Assembly: GCA_964407265.1 (NCBI GenBank)
Contig: CAYOUV010000007.1
Location: 1-64,000 of the forward strand
Length of the DNA: 64,000 bases
Source: CAYOUV01 sp964407265
GTDB taxonomy: Bacteria; Chloroflexota; Anaerolineae; Anaerolineales; Villigracilaceae
Direction: 5' to 3'
Positions within the stretch are counted from its first letter, which is position 1; each line of letters starts with the position of its first letter. Position numbers and translations under genes: made by a program. This document shows, piece after piece, positions 17,785-26,405 of the stretch. The notes under the pieces are model-generated. The model saw nothing but the letters and a program-made list of their open reading frames with translations. It ran no database searches and was not told where the DNA came from.

Positions 17785-18708
17785 TTATAATTTTGTTTTT
17801 GAAGAAATATAGATTCCCGCCAGGATCAAGACTCCCCCGGCTATCTGCAAAAGCGAAGGTGTTTCCTGCAAAATCATGAAAGCCAGGATGGTTGAGCCGA
17901 TCGGTTCGCCCAGCGTGATCACGGCGACGAAGGCCGCCGGCAGGTAGCGCAGCGCCCAGTTATAGGTCGAGTGTCCGACCAGTTGCGGCACTAATGCCAG
18001 CAGCAGCAGCCAGACGTAAGTGCTGGGTTGGTAACCCACGGGCGATTCACCGGCCAGCAGCATGACAACGATAAGCACCAGCGCTGCCATGCCATAAACC
18101 ACGAAGATGTACGGGATCAGCGACATCCTGGCGCGCAGCTTGCGCCCGATTAGCAGATAGCCAGTCACGGCCCAGGCGCCGGCCAGCGCCAGGAAATTTC
18201 CGAATGACGCCTTGCCTTTGACGAACTCAGACAACGGTGGGCAGACGAATCCAGTGCTCCAGTGGCAGGCATCGCTCAGGCCGATGATCGTCCCACCAGC
18301 CAGCGCCAGCAGCATGCCAACCAACACCCAGCGGCTGAGCGGCTCTTTCAGGAAGACCGGAGCCAAGAGAGCCACCCACAGCGGGGAGGTGCTGACCAGC
18401 ACCACGGAACTGGCTACTGTGGTGTATTCCAGCGATGAGATCCAGGTGGCGAAGTGCAATGCCAGGAAAATACCTGAAAGCAACCCCAGCCGCAGCTCGG
18501 AGCGCGTCAGACGGCGCAGTTCGTCACGATGACGCGCCAGAGCCAAGGGGGCCAGGGCCAGGCTGGCAAAGCTCAGGCGGTAGGCGGCGATCACCAGCGA
18601 GGGTGCATCTTTTTGGGCAAAGCGGATGAAGATCGAGGCGGTCGAGACCGCCAGGATGGCGGTCAGCAGTGCAATCGGGAGCAAAAAACGGACGCGCTGT
18701 TCGCTCAC
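17785..18708 (-). CDS. EamA/DMT-family transporter (first copy)
   Basis: 307 residues with ten predicted membrane segments in two EamA repeats (about 10-140 and 170-305). The second repeat has the family ending ITLGEPIGSTILAFMILQETPS. The family exports amino acids and other metabolites; the substrate is unknown. It starts with GTG at 18708, 6 nt after AGGAGAA. It lies 76 bases downstream of sodX on the same strand and may be read with it. Codon use is GC-rich, unlike the glycosyltransferase-like gene that follows. Confidence 0.82.
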   Translation of the reverse strand: MSEQRVRFLLPIALLTAILAVSTASIFIRFAQKDAPSLVIAAYRLSFASLALAPLALARHRDELRRLTRSELRLGLLSGIFLALHFATWISSLEYTTVASSVVLVSTSPLWVALLAPVFLKEPLSRWVLVGMLLALAGGTIIGLSDACHWSTGFVCPPLSEFVKGKASFGNFLALAGAWAVTGYLLIGRKLRARMSLIPYIFVVYGMAALVLIVVMLLAGESPVGYQPSTYVWLLLLALVPQLVGHSTYNWALRYLPAAFVAVITLGEPIGSTILAFMILQETPSLLQIAGGVLILAGIYISSKTKL

Positions 18709-18784
18709 AGGCGTTCTCCTTGGACGAGGTGTGATCCTATTTTACACGCCCCCGGTTGAATTTGATGAGATATTTTAGGTTTGG

Positions 18785-19087
18785 TTATTTGGTGGGGTGC
18801 GCAAAATGCGCAATGACTTTCCCCTGGATGGCTTCGGGCCGGATCGGACCAAGTCGGCGACTGTCGAGGCTGTCGGGGCGGGTACCCTGCACGTAAACCT
18901 CACCCGTCTGTGGGTCGAAAGAACCGATGCGTTTGATCAGCGTCCCGTACAGTCTATGGTCGAAGACGATCGTATCTCCCCTTTTGACAGAATGTAAAAG
19001 GAAGGGGAGTGTGGTGATGACCACAAAATCCCCTTCCTGAAAGTCAGGCGACATCGAGTCCCCGGTGACTTTAAGCAAGCGCAACAT
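18785..19087 (-). CDS. sodX: Ni-superoxide dismutase maturation protease (S26 family)
   Basis: 100 residues, much shorter than leader peptidases and with no membrane anchor. The catalytic serine lies in TGDSMSPDFQEGD (about residue 11), and the general-base lysine lies in TLIKRIGSFD. SodX removes the N-terminal leader of SodN so that the new N-terminal His and Cys can bind nickel. The assignment relies on the S26 motifs together with its position: its start overlaps the sodN stop codon by one base (TAATG). A generic S26 peptidase is the only serious alternative. Confidence 0.87.
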   Translation of the reverse strand: MLRLLKVTGDSMSPDFQEGDFVVITTLPFLLHSVKRGDTIVFDHRLYGTLIKRIGSFDPQTGEVYVQGTRPDSLDSRRLGPIRPEAIQGKVIAHFAHPTK

Positions 19088-19575
19088 TAAAGGTCAGGAT
19101 AGACCATCTCGAGCGCTGGAGCGTAGGGAGCCTTTGCCTTTTTGGTCTTGACACCCTTGGTTTCCCAAAAGATTGCTGCAAACTGATTGACTGCTTCGAC
19201 CAGTTCCACACCGGTTTGGCGGTCAGCCGTCTGGCGTGCCTTGGAGCCAAGCTTCATGACCTTGAAGACCACGTCGTTCAGTTCGGGGTGTTTTTCGATA
19301 TGCTCGGGTTTGATGTAATCGCCCCAGATGACACGAATTTCGTGTTTGACTTTTTCTGCGTGCTCTTCCTTGACGGCAATGTAACGCGCCATGCTGTTCT
19401 CGTGTGCAACGCCTTCGCTTTCCAGGCCAGCCATCAAGTCCATCATGCGTACGACGGTCAGTGCGCCAATTTGGGCGGTGCTAGGGTCGTAGATACCGCA
19501 GGGGACATCGCAATGCGCTTGCGCGCGTTTGAAGTGAAAGGTTTTATCCAGGGTATTGATCAATTGGTAAATCAT
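19087..19575 (-). CDS. sodN: nickel superoxide dismutase precursor
   Basis: Converts superoxide to H2O2 and O2. After a 20-residue leader the protein shows the nickel hook HCDVPCGIYDP (His1, Cys2 and Cys6 of the mature form), which is diagnostic for this family. The precursor is 162 residues; the mature four-helix part of about 142 residues keeps the usual HEIRVIWGDYIKPEH and TKGVKT regions. A strong AAGGAGG precedes the ATG, and a TTGACA-17-TATGCT promoter lies about 70 bases upstream. It forms a two-gene unit with sodX and diverges from a ferredoxin gene across an AT-rich gap. Confidence 0.94.
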   Translation of the reverse strand: MIYQLINTLDKTFHFKRAQAHCDVPCGIYDPSTAQIGALTVVRMMDLMAGLESEGVAHENSMARYIAVKEEHAEKVKHEIRVIWGDYIKPEHIEKHPELNDVVFKVMKLGSKARQTADRQTGVELVEAVNQFAAIFWETKGVKTKKAKAPYAPALEMVYPDL

Positions 19576-19642
19576 TTAGTCCTCCTTATTTCATTTTGAT
19601 TTGAAGTTTCAACATCCTGCAGACTCTCCTATTTACTGAATA

Positions 19643-19671
19643 AGCATAATAAAAACGATCAATTCTGTCAA
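19643..19671 (-). promoter_or_regulatory. promoter of sodN-sodX
   Basis: Minus strand TTGACA (19671-19666), 17 bases, TATGCT (19648-19643). The -35 is consensus and the -10 matches 4 of 6. Confidence 0.6.
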
Positions 19672-19678
19672 TATTATT

Positions 19679-19690
19679 TGATATATATCA
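19679..19690. promoter_or_regulatory. candidate operator palindrome upstream of sodN
   Basis: A perfect 12-base palindrome, TGATATATATCA, 7 bases upstream of the sodN -35 box, in the AT-rich gap shared with the divergent ferredoxin gene. It could bind a dimeric regulator, but AT-rich sequence yields such palindromes by chance. Confidence 0.3.
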
Positions 19691-19857
19691 TATAATATTC
19701 ATATAATCGTATACTGCCGGGATCAGTGACCGACAGGTGGCTTTTAATTTACGCTCAATATCGACATTCAACGATTAAGTTATTTACTCTTTCAGAAAAT
19801 GCGGTAGAATTAACTCATATACTGAACTCCAAAACCTATCTGCAACGGAGGAGATTT

Positions 19858-20256
19858 ATGACCCATATTATTACAAGTCTATGTTTGCGCGACAGCGGGT
19901 GCGTGGAAGTCTGCCCCGTTGAATGCATCGTCCCTGGGAAACCCGTTGAAAAGTGGCCTTGGTTCTATATTGACCCGGACACCTGCATCGACTGCGGTGC
20001 CTGCATCCCGGAATGCCCGTATGCTGCGATCTTCCCTGAAGACGAAGTCCCTTCGGCCTATTCTGCCAAGGGTGGCGAATTCATCAGCAAGGTTGGGATA
20101 AGTGGTCATTATGAAGGTACCGACCATCAGGGGAATCAGGTAGTGCTTGAAACAGCCAAAAAGCTGGAAGCCGGCGAAACCGTTGACCTGACACCCGATA
20201 TAAAACCCAACTACGACTACTTCCAGAGCGGACCCGGTTACAGCGCCAACGACTAA
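19858..20256 (+). CDS. ferredoxin, 3Fe-4S/4Fe-4S type
   Basis: 132 residues. Cysteines in SLCLRDSGCVEVCPVECI and CIDCGACIPECPYAAI fit a seven- or eight-iron ferredoxin with two clusters (about residues 1-60). The C-terminal 70 residues (YSAKGGEFISKVGISGHYEG onward) form an extension. A cytoplasmic electron carrier is expected. The start at 19858 is preceded by CGGAGGAG; an upstream in-frame extension to 19726 has no ribosome site and is not ferredoxin-like. It diverges from sodN and is closed by a hairpin shared with the convergent cell-wall operon. Confidence 0.88.
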   Translation: MTHIITSLCLRDSGCVEVCPVECIVPGKPVEKWPWFYIDPDTCIDCGACIPECPYAAIFPEDEVPSAYSAKGGEFISKVGISGHYEGTDHQGNQVVLETAKKLEAGETVDLTPDIKPNYDYFQSGPGYSAND

Positions 20257-20274
20257 TCCCTTTCTGGAGAATAA

Positions 20275-20317
20275 AAATATAAAAGACCAGACATAATTTG
20301 CCTGGTCTTTTATATTT
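20275..20317. terminator. bidirectional terminator
   Basis: A 16-bp perfect stem AAATATAAAAGACCAG / CTGGTCTTTTATATTT with an 11-base loop. It has A/T ends on both sides, between the ferredoxin gene and the convergent SEDS-PBP gene. Confidence 0.88.
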
Positions 20318-20327
20318 AAAATAGAGA

Positions 20328-22754
20328 TTAAGGACCAAGTGCAGTTTTGATGACATTACGGCCAATCACTATGGCCAAGGGGAGGTTATCTTCTTCCAAA
20401 GCGACGACGATCGCCAGAGGCGTACTTTGCCAATTGGGCAATGTCCCCGCCAGGTACCAGGTGAAATATTTACCATTGGCCTGGCTCTGCCCAGTCCACT
20501 CCCAAAAGGCTTGGCCGGTGACTGCCAAAGATTGACCGGCGGCATCAGTTTCAAGAGTTGGCAGTGCCTTTGCAGGTTCTGTAAGCGTGGGGAGCACCAC
20601 CCAACCGTCCCGGGGCGTGTTAACTGCCTGGGCAATTCGTGGTGCGGGGCGGATTCCGTGATTGCTGAGGGCAGCGGTCGCTAATGCCATTTGCAGGGGG
20701 CTGACGCGCAATTCCTGGGGAGTTGAATTCACGGCAACGGCTGCAACGGGAAGCCGCAGATCCGGTGTGGTATAGAATCCAAGCGTGTTGTAAAGCTGGC
20801 GAAGAATGGGTTCGTTGCCCATCGTTTTTGTTCCAAATTGAGCCAGGAGGAAAGGCTCTATCGCATTACCGGGAGGGTACAATCCCTGCGCCGCTCTGTT
20901 TAGGAGCGGCGAGCGTTCGTTCTTTGCCAGAGATGGGCCTTCTGTGTCTAGCTGGTTGGCGTTAAACACAGGATGCGAGGCCATGGCCAGAATTTCGCCA
21001 TTGCTTGCGTTCAATAATACAATTGCGCCGCTGTGATCACCAAGGGATATGTCGGCCTGTTTTTGCAGATCCAGGTCGAGGCTTAGACGCACATCGAGAC
21101 CGGGAGGAGGCCACCCATAGACGAGATGGTTCCACCAGATCAGGCTGGCAGGATTACCCTGCAGGCCGCGCAGGTAAGGATCCAGCGAGATTTCCAATCC
21201 AGCCTGTCCATAAACCGGATGCGTATAACCAACAATAGGCCCCAAATCAGGATAAAGATAAACGCGATTGTAACCACCTAATTCACCCTGGGTGACATTG
21301 ATTGGCCGGTTATTTCGGTCCAGGATGGCGCCGCGTGGGACATAGCGGTCAGCAATAGAGCGGCGTGGATTATCGCTACGGGTTAGCAGGTCGGGGCCGC
21401 GGATCACTGCCCACCAGCCATTGCTGAGGGCAGTGATAGCGATGCTGGCAATTAGGAGGAAGTTTACAATTTGATAGGGTGCTGGGTTTAATAGGTGTGC
21501 TGGTTCCTGTTCGGTATTGTTGCTGATCAGAAGTAGGAAAAAGAGAGCAATATAAGATGTAACCAGCGATGAACCGCCATATGAGATAAAAGGTAGCGTC
21601 ACGCCGGTTAGAGGCAGCAGTCTTAAATTCCCACCGATAATCAATAGGCTTTGGATGCCGAGATAGGTTGTCAGGCCGGCGGCCAGTAGCCTGCGGAAGC
21701 GGTTGGTCGCATGTAAAGCCGCACGCATCCCTCGGCTGAGGAACAACGCCAGCAGTCCCAACAAAGTCAGCGTTCCGACCAGACCGGTCTCTTCTGCGAT
21801 AGTCGAGAAGATGAAGTCGGAATGAGCGATGGGCACCAATCCTGGGCTTCCTAAACCCGGTCCACGTCCCAGCAATCCGCCACTGGCAACAGCTAGTAGC
21901 GATTGGATGATTTGATAGGAATGACCGCTGGGATCGAGCCATGGATTAAGCCAGGTGTCGACGCGTAGATGGACGACCTCAATTAGGGTATATCCGATCG
22001 CCCCAGCCAGTAGCAGAATCCCAGCGCTGACCAGAATGACGCGTTTCCGCCCGGTTGCAAGATAAAGTACGCTGGCATAAAGCAAAATGAAGATAGAAGC
22101 TGTTCCCAGGTCGCGCTGGACCAGAAGTAGTACCAGTGCCAGGCCGGTTAAGAGAAGTGTAGGGAAAATAAGCGGGAAAATTTGTTGCTGTAATGGTAAG
22201 CGATCTGCCAGATACGATGCCAGATAGATTACCAGTAGAAGCTTCAACGGCTCAGAAGGCTGAATGTAGACCCCACCGGCTCCCAGCCAAAGCCGTTCGT
22301 CGCCCCCAGCAGGATTAGTCCCAAAGAATAGAGTCAGCGCTGTAAGGAGCAAACCACCGGAAAGCCACAGGTATTTATAGCGCTTTAAAACTGGGAGAAT
22401 GTGTGGCCAGCGTAATCCTAAAGTCAAAACACCCAAACCCACTACCAACCATAAGGTTTGCCGCAGACCAAACGCGAATGATAGGCGCCAGATGGTCAGC
22501 AGCCCCCAGCCGCTAAAAAAAGCAGCGATCGGAAAGAGATAGGGATCTCTTTCGGGAAGGCGCCTGCGGATTTGCCTGTCAGCAGCCCAAACAGCTAATC
22601 CCCAGACAGCCAATCCGAGCCAATGTGACCATTTGAGCGATGCCACGTTCCAGGAGCGTTCGCGAATTACCGGGGAAAGGCTCAGGATAATTGAAAATAA
22701 AATCAGGAAGAGAGCCGCCAGCTTGAGTAAACGGCTTTGAATTTGATCAGCCAT
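20328..22754 (-). CDS. SEDS (FtsW/RodA) polymerase fused to a catalytically degenerate class B PBP
   Basis: 808 residues from ATG 22754 (a TTG at 22760 would add two). Residues 1-415 are a SEDS glycosyltransferase with about 11 membrane segments. The conserved aspartate of HSDFIF (D313), YQIIQSLLAVASGGLLGRG and FISYGGSSLV are intact, so lipid II polymerisation is expected. One more membrane segment (430-450) leads to a PBP pedestal (RGAILDRNNRPIN, YGQAGLEISLDPYLRGLQG) and a transpeptidase-like domain (about 550-808). There the SxxK motif is replaced: the equivalent of PPGSTFKPF reads PPGNAIEPF (N630, E633). The KTG motif reads WTG (W753). Acylation by this domain is therefore not expected. 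It is the last gene of the fha-mtnP unit and ends at a terminator. The fusion itself, in one continuous frame, is certain. Confidence 0.88.
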   Translation of the reverse strand: MADQIQSRLLKLAALFLILFSIILSLSPVIRERSWNVASLKWSHWLGLAVWGLAVWAADRQIRRRLPERDPYLFPIAAFFSGWGLLTIWRLSFAFGLRQTLWLVVGLGVLTLGLRWPHILPVLKRYKYLWLSGGLLLTALTLFFGTNPAGGDERLWLGAGGVYIQPSEPLKLLLVIYLASYLADRLPLQQQIFPLIFPTLLLTGLALVLLLVQRDLGTASIFILLYASVLYLATGRKRVILVSAGILLLAGAIGYTLIEVVHLRVDTWLNPWLDPSGHSYQIIQSLLAVASGGLLGRGPGLGSPGLVPIAHSDFIFSTIAEETGLVGTLTLLGLLALFLSRGMRAALHATNRFRRLLAAGLTTYLGIQSLLIIGGNLRLLPLTGVTLPFISYGGSSLVTSYIALFFLLLISNNTEQEPAHLLNPAPYQIVNFLLIASIAITALSNGWWAVIRGPDLLTRSDNPRRSIADRYVPRGAILDRNNRPINVTQGELGGYNRVYLYPDLGPIVGYTHPVYGQAGLEISLDPYLRGLQGNPASLIWWNHLVYGWPPPGLDVRLSLDLDLQKQADISLGDHSGAIVLLNASNGEILAMASHPVFNANQLDTEGPSLAKNERSPLLNRAAQGLYPPGNAIEPFLLAQFGTKTMGNEPILRQLYNTLGFYTTPDLRLPVAAVAVNSTPQELRVSPLQMALATAALSNHGIRPAPRIAQAVNTPRDGWVVLPTLTEPAKALPTLETDAAGQSLAVTGQAFWEWTGQSQANGKYFTWYLAGTLPNWQSTPLAIVVALEEDNLPLAIVIGRNVIKTALGP

Positions 22755-22760
22755 TCTCAA

Positions 22761-23627
22761 TTAATTAATATATTTATCGATCAGGAGACTAAGTTTTTGT
22801 CGTGTTTCCGGTGGAATCACGGATCGGTCGGTGATCAGGGCTGTCGATAGAGAGGTTGCGCAGTCACAAGCACGTTCCTTTTCGAGGTCTTTTGCCAGGC
22901 GGCGGATGGCTACTTGAGCAACTTCGGTGTTTTTGTTTAAGGTTTGTATCACCATATCGACTGTCACCGGGGCTTGGCTGACATGCCAAACATCGAAATC
23001 GGTGACATGAGCCATGACGGCGTAGCACATTTCGGCTTCGCGTGCCAGAAAGGCTTCGGGGGAGGTTGTCATCCCGATGATTGACATGCCCCATGAGCGA
23101 TATGTGTGTGACTCAACCTTTGTTGAAAAGCGCGGTCCTTCGATGGTAATAAAAGACCCGCCTTGGTGTAGTGTCGCATCTGTGGTTTGCACTGCGTCAG
23201 CAAGCTGCCTCGAAAGATCAGGGCAGAAGGGATCTGCCACGCTGATGTGGGCTACCAATCCGTTTCCGAAGAAAGATCGTACGCGATCTTTGGTATTGTC
23301 GAATAACTGATCCGGGACGACGATGCTACCCGGAGCATAATCTTCGCGCAAAGACCCGCAGGCGCTGATGCTGACAATCCGTTCGACACCCAGCGACTTG
23401 AGTGCATAAATATTGGCACGATAGTTTACCTCGCTCGGCATGATGTGATGACCGATGCCATGTCGTGCCAGGAAAGCGATTTTTTCTCCTTCAAGAGTAC
23501 CAACAACGATTGGGGCGCTGGGTTTACCAAACGGAGTATCCAGATCCAGCTCTTGCGTATTTTGCAAATCGGACATTGCGTATATGCCTGATCCGCCGAT
23601 CACGGCTAGACGAATGTTATTAGCCAT
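22761..23627 (-). CDS. mtnP: S-methyl-5'-thioadenosine phosphorylase
   Basis: Cleaves methylthioadenosine with phosphate to adenine and methylthioribose-1-phosphate (methionine salvage). The N-terminal phosphate loop VIGGSGIYAM, ARHGIGHHIMPSEVNYRANI, ISACGSLREDY and the purine-site ITIEGPRFSTK are present. Thr at TTSPEAFLA fits MTAP better than purine nucleoside phosphorylase, though inosine/guanosine activity cannot be excluded. I start it at 23627 (MANNIRLAV) behind GGAGGAAG. It then overlaps the FhaB-like gene by 8 bases. It is an unexpected neighbour inside a cell-wall operon; no other methionine-salvage gene is near. Confidence 0.9.
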   Translation of the reverse strand: MANNIRLAVIGGSGIYAMSDLQNTQELDLDTPFGKPSAPIVVGTLEGEKIAFLARHGIGHHIMPSEVNYRANIYALKSLGVERIVSISACGSLREDYAPGSIVVPDQLFDNTKDRVRSFFGNGLVAHISVADPFCPDLSRQLADAVQTTDATLHQGGSFITIEGPRFSTKVESHTYRSWGMSIIGMTTSPEAFLAREAEMCYAVMAHVTDFDVWHVSQAPVTVDMVIQTLNKNTEVAQVAIRRLAKDLEKERACDCATSLSTALITDRSVIPPETRQKLSLLIDKYIN

Positions 23628-24099
23628 ATTCTTCCTCCGAGGGAAGTCGTTGCGTTGAAGATTCCTGCGTAGCCACCGACAGCGCAATGGTAAGGGTGGC
23701 CTTTCCGCAACCTATCTCGTCACCCGTTATTACGACAGTCGGCGTGCCAATCCGTTCCTGGTTGAGCATTGTTCCATTGGTGGAACCCAAATCCTCAAGC
23801 CACCATTGGCTGTGATGATAGATTAGGCGCGAGTGGCGAGCGGATACGGTGTCGTCGTCAATCGCGATCTGACAATTAGGATCTCGCCCGATGAAGATTT
23901 CGGGCAGAGCAAAATGCCGCACGATGGGTGAATTACCCTGCCTGTCGACCGAGATCTGTATATTCGGTACTTTTCGGGAAGCAAGAATTGAACCTTGGTG
24001 TTGCACGTCTCGCCAAAGCGTGTAAAGTGCCCATCCGAAAAAAGCATACAGGCTAAGGGCCAGTATGATTCGCAAAGCGAACAGAATTGTTCCGCTCAT
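23620..24099 (-). CDS. FhaB-like membrane-anchored FHA protein
   Basis: 159 residues. One N-terminal membrane segment (about 5-27) and a short linker precede a forkhead-associated domain (about 60-145) with the phosphothreonine-binding landmarks IFIGRDPNCQIAI, SARHSRL and LGSTNGTMLNQ. FHA domains bind phosphothreonine peptides. In Actinobacteria FhaB (FipA) has the same size and layout and sits next to rodA and pbpA. No Ser/Thr kinase gene is in this window. It overlaps the FhaA-like gene by ATGA and mtnP by 8 bases. Confidence 0.85.
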   Translation of the reverse strand: MSGTILFALRIILALSLYAFFGWALYTLWRDVQHQGSILASRKVPNIQISVDRQGNSPIVRHFALPEIFIGRDPNCQIAIDDDTVSARHSRLIYHHSQWWLEDLGSTNGTMLNQERIGTPTVVITGDEIGCGKATLTIALSVATQESSTQRLPSEEEYG

Positions 24100-24914
24100 T
24101 CTTTCTTGTCTTCTAATTTTAAAATTGCTGTTGGTCGATCGCCTGAAGCGGGTGAGAGGGGGGATGTATCTGCCAGATCAGGTCTGGCGGGTGGGTTGTC
24201 TTGCCCAAAGATCAAGGGTACTCCGGAAAGTGAAATCACATCCCCGGGATAAAGAATCGACTGGTTTGTGCGTTGACCGTTGACAAAAGTGCCCCCGGTA
24301 GAGTTTAGGTCGAACAAAATATATCGTCCTTTGATGGCGCGCAATTGGGCATGACTGCGCGAAACGCGCGGGTCGTCTATTACAAGTTGGTTGTCCATGC
24401 GCCGCCCGATATTAACGACGGATTGCGTTAATGGATAAACCTTCGTTCCGTGCACGATCAAGAAAGCGTTCTCGGGAAGGTTGTCCGTTCCGTCATCCTC
24501 GGCTGTTTCATCGACTGGCATGCCCTGTGTTTCTGAAACCGTATCAATTCGATGGGAGGCAATGATATGAACCTCTTCCGGATCAAGTGCTGGATCCGTG
24601 GCTGTCGTGATGGTTGGTGTAACGGCGAATATTAAATCCGCTTCGCTCGCCGCAGTGTTTAGGATTTCTTGAAGCCCGTCTAATAAACGCGAATCGGTCT
24701 GCCAATCTTCTGCCAGATCGGGGTGAGTAATAATTGTATAAACATTTGGCGCCAGTTTGGTGCCGTCTTCGCGGGCGGTGATGTTGGATTGCACGGCCCC
24801 CGCAAGTTGCTGAGCGATCAGTCCTTCGGTTTTGTGGCCGGGCAAAATGCTGACAAGGCGAACTTCCAGTAAGGCCTGTAGACGACTCTCGAGCTGGTCC
24901 AGTTTAATTTTCAT
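24096..24914 (-). CDS. FhaA-like protein (DUF3662 plus FHA domain)
   Basis: 272 residues, soluble. The N-terminal 120 residues match DUF3662 (FhaA N-terminal domain: LDQLESRLQALLE, GHKTEGLIAQQLAGAV, NVYTIITHPDLAEDW). After an acidic linker an FHA domain (about 175-255) shows VNIGRRMDNQLVIDDPRVSRSHAQL and LNSTGGTFVNGQR, with the binding arginine and serine kept. In mycobacteria FhaA binds phosphorylated MviN and helps regulate peptidoglycan synthesis. First gene of the four-gene cell-wall unit, with a promoter at 24967-24995. Confidence 0.88.
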   Translation of the reverse strand: MKIKLDQLESRLQALLEVRLVSILPGHKTEGLIAQQLAGAVQSNITAREDGTKLAPNVYTIITHPDLAEDWQTDSRLLDGLQEILNTAASEADLIFAVTPTITTATDPALDPEEVHIIASHRIDTVSETQGMPVDETAEDDGTDNLPENAFLIVHGTKVYPLTQSVVNIGRRMDNQLVIDDPRVSRSHAQLRAIKGRYILFDLNSTGGTFVNGQRTNQSILYPGDVISLSGVPLIFGQDNPPARPDLADTSPLSPASGDRPTAILKLEDKKE

Positions 24915-24966
24915 ATAAGAATCCCCTACCTAAGCTTCTTTCTTATGGTGTGACATTATTGTAATA

Positions 24967-24995
24967 ATTATAGAGGCGAGCATGGTTTAATGCAA
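24967..24995 (-). promoter_or_regulatory. promoter of the fha-mtnP-SEDS operon
   Basis: Minus strand TTGCAT (24995-24990), 17 bases, TATAAT (24972-24967). The -35 box overlaps the first bases of the divergent glycerate kinase gene if that gene starts at 24990. Confidence 0.6.
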
Positions 24996-26387
24996 GCCTG
25001 GTTGCAGACTGTGACTGCTAATGTTATCATGAGTTCTATGGGAATTTCTTATCAATTAGCGTTAGAGGCGCAATCCCTGGTCGGTCATCCGGAATCCGGA
25101 AAGGTCCAGCGCATATTGCGGGCAGCTTTGGAAGCTGCGGATCCAGCGCAAGCGGTCAGGCGGGTGGTGACACGTGCCGGCAGCCTATTGCAAATAGATA
25201 ATAAGTTGTATGATCTAGACGAAATCCAGCACATTTATGTGCTGGCATTTGGGAAAGCAGCCCCGGTAATGGCGAGTGCGTTAGCTTCAATGCTTCCGGA
25301 TAAAGTTGGATCCGGGTTGATTGTTTCGAAATATATCCCATCTGCTGTTTTGCCATATCCTGTGCTGGAATGCGGCCATCCTGTCCCGGACGATCGTAGT
25401 CTGGCGGCCGGAAAAACTGCCCTGGAAAGGCTTACCGATCTTGGGCAGGACGATTTGTTGATCTGCTTAATTTCAGGTGGCGGTTCGGCCTTACTAACCA
25501 GTCCGCTCTCGGATGTTTCTCTTTCCGACTTGCAAAACCTGACTGAAAGCCTATTGGTATGCGGCGCCAGTATCAACGAGATTAATACCTTGCGCCGCCA
25601 TTTTGATCGGGTGAAAGGTGGCGGTTTGGTGGAGGCAGCGGCTCCCGCCCGGACAGTCAGTTTGATCCTTTCCGATGTAGTCGGTAGCCCGCTCGAAGCG
25701 ATTGCATCGGGTCCGACTGCTCCCGATCCGACGACCCGCGAAGATGCGCTGGATATTCTCGAGCGTTACCGGGCAGAAATCAAAATACCGGTTGGCATTT
25801 GTGAAGCGCTACGTTCGGCCCCGGAGACCCTGAAAGCGGATAATCCTTTATTCGCAGGAGTACAAAACGTAATAATTGGAAGTATTTTGCAATCAATTCA
25901 GGCCTCTTTTATGCAGGCTGAAAAAGAAGAGTTAAACGGAAACGTACTCACCAGCTCGCTCGAAGGCGAAGCCAGGCAGGTGGGAGGGGTTTTAGGCAGC
26001 ATTCTGAGGCAAATAGTTGAGACGGGTCAGCCAACTAAACGACCAGCTTGTCTGATTGCAGGTGGCGAAACCACCGTGGTTGTGAGGGGCAAGGGCTTGG
26101 GTGGTCGTAATTTGGAATTGGCACTCGGCGCTGTCGAAGGGTTGGCTGGTTTGGAAAATGTAATGTTGCTTACTATGGCCAGCGATGGTGAGGACGGCCC
26201 AACAGACGCAGCCGGAGCAGTAGTTACCGGCGAATCGTTTGCGCGAGCTCGTGAACTTGGTCTGTCTGTTCGTGCCTATCTGGAAAATAATGACTCGTAC
26301 CATTTCTTTGGCCAATTGGGTGATTTGCTGCGCCCAGGTCCAACCGGCACAAACGTAAATGATCTAATCCTTCTATTTGCATTTTAA
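24990..26387 (+). CDS. glycerate 2-kinase (GckA/TtuD, MOFRL family)
   Basis: 465 residues. The DUF4147 N-terminal domain (RILRAALEAADPAQAV, VLAFGKAAPVMA, ISGGGSALLTSPL) and the C-terminal MOFRL domain (GGETTVVVRGKGLGGRNLELALG, ASDGEDGPTDAAGA) are complete. This family phosphorylates D-glycerate to 2-phosphoglycerate. The start is uncertain: ATG 24990 has no good ribosome site, and in-frame ATGs at 25029 and 25038 precede the conserved part and are plausible. It is followed 18 bases later by a hydroxyacid dehydrogenase, and the pair would convert glyoxylate or hydroxypyruvate through glycerate into glycolysis. Confidence 0.88.
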   Translation: MQAWLQTVTANVIMSSMGISYQLALEAQSLVGHPESGKVQRILRAALEAADPAQAVRRVVTRAGSLLQIDNKLYDLDEIQHIYVLAFGKAAPVMASALASMLPDKVGSGLIVSKYIPSAVLPYPVLECGHPVPDDRSLAAGKTALERLTDLGQDDLLICLISGGGSALLTSPLSDVSLSDLQNLTESLLVCGASINEINTLRRHFDRVKGGGLVEAAAPARTVSLILSDVVGSPLEAIASGPTAPDPTTREDALDILERYRAEIKIPVGICEALRSAPETLKADNPLFAGVQNVIIGSILQSIQASFMQAEKEELNGNVLTSSLEGEARQVGGVLGSILRQIVETGQPTKRPACLIAGGETTVVVRGKGLGGRNLELALGAVEGLAGLENVMLLTMASDGEDGPTDAAGAVVTGESFARARELGLSVRAYLENNDSYHFFGQLGDLLRPGPTGTNVNDLILLFAF

Positions 26388-26405
26388 TCAATACTGGAGT
26401 TACCG

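Noticed and set aside
19726..19857. A 44-residue N-terminal extension of the ferredoxin.
   Set aside because: There is no ribosome site at 19726, whereas 19858 has a strong one and starts at the usual ferredoxin N-terminus.
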